NCBI GenBank assembly: GCA_918026815.1
Contig: CAKJVC010000021.1
Coordinates: forward strand, 1-64,000
DNA length: 64,000 nucleotides
Direction: 5' to 3'
Source: Chalara sp. BL73
Taxonomy: Eukaryota; Ascomycota; Leotiomycetes; Helotiales
A model generated the notes under the pieces. It was given only the letters and a program-made list of their open reading frames with translations, was not told the DNA's origin and did not search any database. Every line of letters begins with the position of its first letter. The first letter of the stretch is position 1. Of this stretch, positions 55,360 through 64,000 are shown piece by piece. The translations under genes and the position numbers were made by a program.

Positions 55360-56977
55360 ATGGAATCCCTGAACGCCCGAAAGAAGGCCCTGGTAATTGG
55401 AAATCGGCCACCGAACAGACGAGAGCCGCATGCACCTCTCCCAAATAAAAAATGGGCCACGCCGAAAGACTGGAACGAATATATTCGGGCTCAAGTTACT
55501 CGCTTGTATCATACGGAAGACCGACCCCTAAGAGAAGTCATGGAGATCATGGCAAGCGAGTATGGGCATCATGCGACGTACGTTGCTTATGGCCGTGAAA
55601 TCTCATCATGATACCCGATGATATGTTCTGACTGATAATCGTAGGAAGCGCATGTATATTAGCCGTATTCAAGCTTGGAGTCTGGTCAAGAATAAGAAAG
55701 AAGAAGACATGCTTTATATCATCCGCAAGAGCGACCAACGGGAGGCAATGGGTAAGAACACTTCCTTCATAGTCCATGGGCGTCCAGTAGACTACGAGGA
55801 GGCGTATCATTACTTCCAGCGCAAAGGGAAGGCCCCAAACCTCACAGGCCCGGGCCCACCCACCCCTCCACACATCGTGTGCAGAACGCCTTCTCCACCT
55901 CCAACGCTTCGGGTTCCGGAACAACTTTTCTTCACTATCAACAACTTCTATGACGGCTCTTTTGAGAACAAGTACTGGGTCCCAAATGGGGTTACTTGTC
56001 TGAGCATCAAGGCTGGTGTTACCCAGGATAACCAAAATATCATTGAGACGTTTGGGGCTTATTGCACCACGGCTCTTACCTTCTTGGATGAAAAGAAGTA
56101 CGCTGATGCACGGAGGATTCTATCTATCGCATGTGGATTGATTCGGCCTGTCATTGAAGCAGAAGACCATATGACTTTATGGTGTATGTGCGATACTTTC
56201 TGGTTATTCAAGAGAGAGGGATATTCCGAGATTATGCTTTTGATCTTGCGATATATATATGGTTTAGTCTCATTATATTTCCCCAAAAATCATCCTTGGG
56301 CTGTCATATGGCGTTCGCTAGTATCGCTTGCTCAAGATGATATGGATGACGCAGTTATGAAAGCTTACAAGTGTGTCGCAGACTCGCTCGCTCGTAGTCT
56401 GGGCACTTACTATCCCACAGCCGTTAACTGTTTCCTCGATGCACTTGACCGCGAGCATGGTCCAGGACGGCGCGATGCTGAGGAGGCGATCTTGCGCAAG
56501 TTCCTTGCAGAATCTCAGAAGTTCTTTGGTGGCGACCATGCTGTCCAAATCAGGATTCTGTCTAGAATCGCTGTTTGTGCCAGGGACCAAGGCCACCATG
56601 AGGAGCACGAAGCTATTGCTCTAGAGATTATTAGACTTACACCGCTAAGATCAAGGTCATATGAACTACTGCATGGACTATTGCATTGCTCAACAGCTCG
56701 ATATAATTTAGGGAAGTTTGCTGGCGCAGAGGAAAAACTTCTTGAAGCTCTGGAAGTTATGAAACAGGAATGGGGCAAACAGCATGCTTGGTATATAAGT
56801 TACGCAAGAAAGTATGCGGTTTGGCTTCGTGGATGGGGCCGAGAAGCAGAAGCGGAAGAGTTTGAGGCAGATACCGCTAGATTGATCGATCTTGAAGATA
56901 CAGGACCAGACATCGATTTGGACTCCAAGGGCGATGAGAGAGAGGAGGATGCTGAGCCGGAGGATGTCATTTCTTGA
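55360..56977 (+). CDS. Clr5-domain protein with TPR-like C-terminal region
   Basis: Exons 55360-55577 and 55645-56977 (67-nt intron, GTACGT..CGTAG) give 516 aa. The Clr5 domain spans residues about 32-90: ATPKDWNEYIRAQVTRLYH, RPLREVMEIMASEYGHHAT, spliced to KRMYISRIQAWSLVKNKK. Splicing inside the domain confirms the gene model. After a Pro-rich linker (PGPPTPPHIVCRTPSPPP) the C-terminal 300 residues form helical repeats (FLDEKKYADARRILSIACGL, EEAILRKFLAESQKFFGG, GKFAGAEEKLLEALEV). The domain is named for fission yeast Clr5, which takes part in silencing, and is widespread in filamentous fungi next to ankyrin or TPR regions. The role here is unknown. Confidence 0.93.
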
Positions 56978-57035
56978 AGGCTACGGAGATTTATATCGCA
57001 TCAAATGATGAATTGGTGCCAGGCGCGCTTGACCC

Positions 57036-57386
57036 ATGTCTTACAGCTTTAGGAAGGTCATGAATCAGCAAGTTTCCCCATCTCTTAATCTTGAAGCGAG
57101 CGCCATCTCATGCCACAATTATCCTCTTTCGAGAACGGCTTTTCCTGAAGATAAACAATTCCTGTGGAGGAGCATTCTTCTCACCGTCTTCGCTGTGGTA
57201 GAACCCTACCAAAGGCGTGATTTACCCGCTGATCTTAATGTTGCGGTTACGCACCTGAAAAATGCAATTGAGATTTGCGCTCTTGGTAACATCGTTACCA
57301 TGCATTCGATTGTGCGCGTACACAAACTGCTACTGTACTGGAAAGCCAAATGGCCTGGAAAGCCCACACCAGCGAGCATCGCTTAG
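57036..57386 (+). CDS. Possible small helical protein or exon, 116 aa
   Basis: This open frame starts 58 bp after the Clr5 stop. It reads plausibly (FLWRSILLTVFAVVEPYQRR, DLPADLNVAVTHLKNAIEIC) with no known domain or signal peptide. It may be a remnant of a duplicated neighbour. Support is weak. Confidence 0.3.
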   Translation: MSYSFRKVMNQQVSPSLNLEASAISCHNYPLSRTAFPEDKQFLWRSILLTVFAVVEPYQRRDLPADLNVAVTHLKNAIEICALGNIVTMHSIVRVHKLLLYWKAKWPGKPTPASIA

Positions 57387-58845
57387 CTCAGGGGCGGACG
57401 ACACTGCCAAGCCAAGTGCTGCGAGGCCGCAATAAAGGTATCATTAACTAAAGATTTTGGGCTTGAGACTTACCTTCAATCGGCCAACACAACACGCCAA
57501 ATGTACGCGGTGAGAAGCTGTTAACCGAGCTTGATTGTGAAATATTCGGATGCAAGGAGGAACGGCCGTAATGTCAATACATTTTGAGAGCTGCTGCATA
57601 GGCGTTATATCATTCTCAGCTGAAGTACTTTTATGCTAATTTTCTCTCACGCCTGTCAAGGGTTTGGATTGATCTCAATGTATGTATGAATTGAACTCAT
57701 GGAGTATTATACAAAATGCTTTTTGAGGATGCTCCATTGAGACTGTTGATTTACTGGCAATCTGCGAATTGTTATTTTGGAGTTCAGTTTGTATCGAGGT
57801 TCCTTTCGGTGTAGTTTGAATTATCCTTCCAGACCGGCATTGCATCATGAGATGAGACACGATGTTCACACCAAGCCTGTTCGCCTCTTGATGTCTTGCT
57901 GTATGCCTCATGCATAGATACTTTACACTCTTGGTTGCGAGCGGTAGCATGAATTTAGCTCTAATTTTCTGCACTTTTGTCTCTAGGCATATTTTTCGTG
58001 CCTAGTACGACATAATATCGTGGCTGATGAGACAGAATAAGTGATACCTGAACAAGAATAGAGACTTGGTTTGACTTGTACTTCGCGATCGTTCTATCAA
58101 ACAATCGCACAAATTATTGGCAAGAATTCGACATCTCGAGCGTACTTTAGGGTTTAATTAGCTAAATTTGTTCGGGCTTCAGTTTTCCCTAGGACGCCGT
58201 GAGAGGCAAGATGTTGGCCAAGAAGTGGTCAGAGAGAAGAGCGTATGGTGCTTTCTCCTCCACTCGAAAGCAATAAGGCGTATAGAGCTGCCAAATATAA
58301 GAGAGGGGTTTCATTTAAAATACTGCCTCACTGGCTTCATATGCTACATGCGGGGCGATTAAACGTGACTGTTCAGGTACTACGATCACGGTGGATATGC
58401 GGCCCATTGGACACACTTAAAACAATATTAGAAGTTGAAGGTAGTTCGCTACTCTCGCCTTGTATTTCAAGTAACATCGAGAATCCAAGACAGGGCGGGT
58501 GAGGTGTTTTATTCTCTTCCGGAAGACTAGACCCAGAAAAAGTGGCGATTGCTAGTCTTCGGTAACCTATTTCCGAGCCGATAGACTAATAGGCCATCCG
58601 CACCCTAGCACAATACCAAGATACGATGACCTGGGGCTGCGGGGTAAACAGATATAGAGGTAAGCTCTAGTGGTTGCGAGACATCTTAGCTACGTATCGT
58701 TCCGAGCAGCCGCGAGCAGGCGAGGTAGATCGACCTCTGACTCCAAGAAGACGGCTGGATATATTAAAGCTCTTCCCAACACCCTAAGTCATCCTTCAAA
58801 GAGCAGAGGCTCCGCTTATATTTTTACCTCTAGTCGGAGAGTAAG
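57387..58845. other. intergenic, no gene seen
   Basis: This is the promoter region of the MFS gene. No coding signal or RNA gene was recognised. Confidence 0.5.
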
Positions 58846-60873
58846 ATGACGACAGCAGATAAGGGCGGTGACATCCATGTGGAGTTTTCAAGCACAGAGT
58901 CTTCAGAGCGCAATGCAGCAATTGGCAATGAGAACATTGATGATGCGATTGTACATCAACTAACACATGAAGGCGAAGTCATCGGACTTACCTGGAGGAC
59001 AATACTTGGCTGTTTTGTGAGCTGATCATTCCGTTACAAGTACAATATACTGACATGAAATAGGCATTGCTTCTATGTTACAACTCATATGTTTTCTGCT
59101 TACAGATTCCGCCCAACATGTTGAGCTCAATCAACGCGGATCTTGGCCCTGATCCTCGCTACACATGGATTAGTATTTCGTGGAACCTTGGGGGTGCAAT
59201 CATCGTCACTATTGCTGGGAGATTGTCAGATATTTTTGGTCGTCGGTACTTCTTCCTGGGTGGCTCACTCTTGTTGGTTCTTGGATCCATCATCGCTGTG
59301 TCTGCCCAGTCAATCCCTCAAATGATTGCAAGCGGGGTCATTTACGGAGTCGGATCTGGCTTCCTTGAGATGGCTTACGGCGCTATTCAAGTAAGCTTAG
59401 CCTTTGTCAAATCTATATCCAGTATTAATTTTGTAGGAAATTGTTCCAAACAACTGGAGAATGGTGGCCGTTGGAGCTCTAGATGTTTCAGGAGGTGTAA
59501 TTGCAGGAACTGGTCCATTGGTATGCTGGGCACTCTATGATCGAACTGGAACTTGGCGTACAGCCTACTACTACATGCTCGCCTTCCACATCGCTACTGT
59601 TTGTCTGGTCCTCTTTTTCTACCACCCACCTAAATTCGAGACAAAGCACAAGTTCGACGGTAAATCGAAGATAGAAATTATCAAAAAGCTCGATTACATT
59701 GGTCTTTTCTTATTTACCACAGGCACATGCATCTTTCTCATTGGACTCAGCTGGGGAGGATCTATCCACCCGTGGATCAGTGCCTCCACCCTGGCACCAA
59801 TTATCATTGGAGGTTGCACCTTGATTGCTTTAGGTTTTTGGGAGACATATGCTCCGCTCGAGTATCCTATCATGCCATCTCATCTATTCATGCGGATTCG
59901 ACAGTTCACAGTCCCTATGATTGTCATCGCTGTGTCAGGAATGCAATATTACTCTAATGCTGTATTGGTATATTTTTTCAGGGATTGATCCTAGCACCTG
60001 GCTAACTACTCTATAGTGGCCAAGAATGGCACAGTTACTTTGGGCAACAACTCCGATCACAAAAGGTCTCTACGGAGAGGCAATTCCACTCGGAACCGTT
60101 AGTGAGTTTGCCCTCACTAAAATTTCTCCCTACGCCTAATAGAATTCTCTAGTCGGCGGTATTTTGATTACGATGAGTGCACGCGTTGGTCATCAAAGAT
60201 GGCAGATTGTGTTCTTCATGCTGCTACAGACAGCCTGTGTTGGCGCCATGGCTTCGTCTAGCCTGGACAAACCTTACCAGTCATTTATTCTCGTATGCAT
60301 TATCTCTGTCTGCACAGCTCCCTCACAGTTGGTCACCATAGTCATGCTTACGTTTGGGCTTCGAGACCAGAATGATATGTGAGTATTGCATATTCTATAG
60401 AAAACATGTCCTAATGAGATTAAAGTGGTATTGCAGCAGGTCTCGCAGGAACAACCCGCTTGATCTTCGGCGCCATGGCAACCGCTATCTTCAGTAACCT
60501 CCTTAATAACGAGTACACAAAGATTCTTCCAGGGCGTGTTGCTGCCGCTGCTGCTCCCTTGGGCTTCTCAGCCGCGAACATGACGAAGCTCATCAGTGCG
60601 GCCAAAGTCGGTAGCGACGCTGCATATAAAGCAGTTCCGGACCTCACACCTGCGGTCCAGAACACTGTTGTCCGGGCGAATAAGGTTGCATACCTGAAAG
60701 CGTCGCAGTTGGTATTCTTTGTAGCTGTTGCTTTTGGCATCGTGGCTACCATTGCCGCTTTTTTTACAGTCAGCATTGATAGGAGGAAGTACACCAACAA
60801 CACTATGGCTGTGCAGGAAACTGAGCGGAGGAGGATTAATGAGAAAGAGGAGACTCTCAGGACGGAAACTTGA
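58846..60873 (+). CDS. TRI12/siderophore-type MFS transporter
   Basis: Six exons, 58846-59016, 59064-59390, 59437-59967, 60017-60101, 60153-60378 and 60426-60873, join in phase to 595 aa. The family marks are LTWRTILGCFALLLCYNSYV, IPPNMLSSINADLGPDPRYT, the MFS loop GRLSDIFGRRYFFLGGS, EIVPNNWRMVAVG, DRTGTWRTAYYYM, LDYIGLFLFTTGTCIFLIGL, PLGTVIGGILITMSARVGHQ and GIAAGLAGTTRLIFGAMATA. This is the 14-helix drug:H+ antiporter branch that contains fungal trichothecene efflux pump TRI12 and siderophore carriers. A cytosolic acidic N terminus and a charged C terminus are present. No toxin or siderophore synthesis genes lie in this window, so the substrate stays open. The gene is intact. Confidence 0.94.
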
Positions 60874-63537
60874 TATTTCAGTGCTGTCCCACCCTTTATT
60901 GTACCTTCAGGCATCCATAATGGAAGGCTTGATGTATATAAACCTAGGATAATGAATGATGAGCCCAAGCTGAGGTGTAGTAGTTAAACAAGTGTCATTT
61001 GAAATAAGAAGAAAAAAATCAAATAAGAAAACTAAACTCTTCTAGACTGGAGTGTTAGCCTCTGCAGGTCAGTTTCGTTAATAACAACTAATTTTGAGAC
61101 GCCAATATTATACAATATCGTGGCACAACATATAGTTAAGCAGTGTCAGCCTCAAGCTCATGTAAACGTATGATGATTTGGGTCCAGGTTATCTTGCAGC
61201 TCACTTACTGTAGGCTTAATAGATTCTGAGGTATTTAGCTGCTTCAGAGACACGCAGGTCGTGGCTGATGGAACCGTTAATGGGCAATCTAGGTGCAGTA
61301 CAGGGACGCAATTAGACGGATTAAGCAAACTGACGGTCCTTTCCATGAGCATTCATGTCTAAAGTCTAAAGCCACACACCGATTCCGTACCGCATCACGA
61401 CAATCCGTAACGAGAGCGGATTTTGAATATGTAGAGATCATCCAAGGAATTGGGACAGCCGTCATGGATAGACCCAGCCTCTATGCCACATTAGCGCCAA
61501 TTGCATCGTACTAGTAGCGGTCAAGTTTACGAACCTACAGCAGGGCAAAATGTACAATCTCCATATCCGAGGAACACTGCATCATATACTGAGTCTGTTA
61601 CAACTTGTAATGTAGACTCATACATTCTTACGGCGGCAGAGTTGGCATCTTCTCATAGTAGGAGAACATTCAGATGTCAGATACATGTTTTCTGAAGGCG
61701 ACTGAGATATGTGGAATAAATGAATTCCTTTCCAGTCAATTAAAGAGTTCCCATTGAATATTATACAAAGCATAGTAGCGGGAAACAACTTGGCCCCTAT
61801 TCATTGCACCAGGACAGTCGGCCACTGTATTTCCATTTAAATACTTTGAGGTGTAGTGTGAGAAAAGCGGCTGCTTTGATCGGTCCCGTAAGCTAGGGTA
61901 GCTGGAATTTTTGATTCGAGTTATAATAAGGTTCTGATATCAAAAATTGACTTGATAAAAGCGAAAGACATAAGCCTATGGATAGGAAGGCCTGCTGCTC
62001 TGAAATGAAAGTGTTTGTATCGATACCTCTAGAATAGATTAGTTACTGAATGGGGTGGGTCATATCCTCATCCTTTCATTTAACCTTCAACAATTAGATC
62101 ACATTCAACCCAATAGGCAACTACGTAGCAATTACGTGGTGTTGCCACGGGTAGAGTGATCCCACAGAAAGCTTTCAATCCCATGACAAATGAAAGCCAG
62201 TGGATCGTTAGTGAGAATTTGACTCCGAGCGGCCATAAGCTGGCCTAGCAGAGGTCTAGCAATAGTCTCGGGGCCTTCCTTGGCTCCTGCAAAGCGTGGT
62301 TGGGCATCACGGTTGAATAGGCGTAAGGGGGGCGTAATGCTAATCCACCCCCTGCATGTGGAAGAATATGCCACTGTTACACAGCCTGCAAGCACAACTA
62401 ATCTATGTTTGAATTGGTGGGTTCTTCCTTGTCATCGCCATCGGCCCCCGCATGCCAAGTTACTGGCGGATTCAAGGATACATTTGACTACAGCCTCATC
62501 GTGTGTTAGTATGTGGAATATAACGCGAAGACATTGTAAAGGCTTAAATAGGGTGGAAACTGCTTCGTATTGAGTAAGCTAGCTAAAAGTGTTGTGATTG
62601 CCTGGAAAGCAAAAAAAAGAGGAAAAAGAAGATGTAGCTAAGTATATTGGGTGACGAGCGGAGAGGCTCCAAGTAGACATATTCCAATCATGTAGAGGGA
62701 AATATCAAGATAGTTGTCACAAGCACTTCCTTCAGGTTGATTGTCAGATTCGTGCAAGGCAAAAGTAGCCTGGACCCCGAAACGCCACGCATTCTTTGAG
62801 ATACTACTTCAACCAGGTTTAGAGAGAGCTGAGTCTCGTAGAGTTCTTCACTCGGTCAGTTTATCACGTAATATAGCGTTTTAAACTGAGACTACTATGC
62901 CGTATAAAATAGCTTTAAGAGTTAAAATCGGGATGTTAGACAATGCTAATAGTTATAATGAAATCTTGAAATATTTCTCGATATATATCAAATCTAATCT
63001 AGCATTATATATTTTTTAAACGAAAATTAAGCAGTGATCACATACCCAATTAGTTTTTCGTAAATTGAGTTTCAGAACCCCAAAGTCCGGGCGAAGTTTC
63101 AGCCTCGCTCGAATGGCAACTTTTAGTGAATCGCCAAGCGTTGTGGCGATGGCAGCTGCCAGCGATGCATGTAGGTGTGTTACATCAGCTCAGAGAATCA
63201 GCATAGCTCTAATTCAGGTATGGTTACGAACTCAAAAGACCTCATCTCCATAATCTTGTGTCACACACCGTCCTTACACCGTACTGGCCAGATGGTATGC
63301 AGCCATGTAATCAGATCCCAGCCTCAGGGCAAATTAGTCACAGGCCAGGTAAAGTAGGCGCATCAAGTAATCCTACTTGAGATCGATACTTATAGGTGTT
63401 AGTATTCGCCCCTACGAGAAGTTCTAAATTTCTTCTGACAAGATCAAGCCTTTATTTTCTTGAACATCTTGCCTTTAGGTTTCTACTTTAACTCTTTACG
63501 TCGAAACGAGCAGACTTTCTAAACTAGAAACGTAGCT
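60874..63537. other. long intergenic stretch, no gene seen
   Basis: I read both strands and found only short frames without motif (61293-61514, 62280-62573, 63065-63253). AT content rises near 62880-63010. The last part is the promoter of the FIG1-like gene. Confidence 0.45.
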
Positions 63538-64000
63538 ATGGCTAAAGGTCACAATTCAAAGAAACCCGGTGAGCTTCTAGATGACGCTAATACTTCCATT
63601 CTTTTGACGCTAATAGAGTTATTACAGCTGGCAGAAAGAGCAGCGGTTGGAACTTCCTGTTCACATGCTTGGTGGTTTTATCATATCTGGCAGGAATTAT
63701 CTTAGGCAGTAAGAAGCATTCCGATTGCCGAAATGATATTCATCTGACGGAGTCCAGTCCTTGTCTTAATCGGTTGTATTTCAGCTAATGCTGGTATCAA
63801 CCGCTTGTATATTGCCGAGCTGCATTCTAACAAGACATACGATCTTTCACTTCGTGTTGGATACTTCGGTAAGTGGTCGACACTTCCGCCTCAAGATGTA
63901 ATATAGCTAAAGTGGCAATGTTTTCACAGGTGGGTGCCTTTCCATCACCAACACAACCCAAAACCCAGGTGGGAGTTATAACAACTCTTCAATGGACCAA
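63538..64000 (+). CDS. FIG1-family membrane protein (Ca2+ regulator/membrane fusion), 5' part
   Basis: Exons 63538-63568, 63628-63708, 63785-63868 and 63930 to the window end join in phase. The product begins MAKGHNSKKPAGRKSSGWNF, has a membrane helix (LFTCLVVLSYLAGIILG), then INRLYIAELHSN, DLSLRVGYFGGCLSITNTTQ and an Asn-glycosylated loop. The single helix followed by the L-R-V-G-Y-F-G-x-C box matches fungal Fig1 proteins. These are plasma-membrane proteins with four helices that promote Ca2+ influx and membrane fusion during mating or hyphal development. The rest of the gene lies beyond the right edge. Confidence 0.82.

Overview
The window is nuclear DNA of a filamentous ascomycete (Pezizomycotina; Leotiomycetes-like is my guess from overall character, not demonstrable here). 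The evidence is short introns of about 44-131 nt with GT..AG ends and CTAAC/CTAAT branch sites, plus typical fungal families: a HET protein, Clr5, DUF1996, berberine-bridge-like oxidase, RCR, AA9 LPMO, TRI12-type MFS and FIG1. I found no tRNA, rRNA or CRISPR array.

Layout. 1-3954: 3' part of a sugar-type MFS transporter with a one-base frameshift, then a secreted Thr/His-rich protein. 4268-10508: a complete hAT transposon insertion with a perfect 8-bp target duplication, GC-rich ends and an AT-rich interior. It holds a decayed transposase, an unrecognised second gene and, on the minus strand, a decayed histone H3 gene whose loop 1 has CENP-A length. This is the standout observation. 11003-24431: mostly core genes. 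These are a divergent RSM18/IMP3 pair, a HET protein, two unrecognised nuclear-type proteins, an AA9 LPMO pseudogene, the splicing factor PRP6/prp1 and an RCR membrane protein. 25941-33170: gene-poor and partly AT-rich, with a sulfotransferase-like protein, a BTB fragment, orphan genes and degenerate coding stretches. 33879-40217: a secreted aspartic protease, a BBE-type flavin oxidase and a DUF7025-type AAA ATPase. 41522-54594: an F-box-like pseudogene, an FAD monooxygenase, VPS62, a DUF1996 secreted protein, a second FAD monooxygenase killed by two nonsense codons and a GH18 chitinase-like enzyme. 55360-64000: a Clr5 protein, a six-exon TRI12-type MFS transporter and the 5' part of a FIG1-family protein.

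How it fits together. Housekeeping genes (ribosome, rRNA processing, splicing, vacuolar sorting) alternate with secreted or defence-type accessory genes. The accessory part carries many broken genes. Most nonsense codons can be explained by C-to-T or G-to-A transitions, as in repeat-induced point mutation, although this is inference. No obvious secondary-metabolite backbone enzyme is present. Exon coordinates below come from reading splice sites and checking phase by hand; they are not backed by transcripts.
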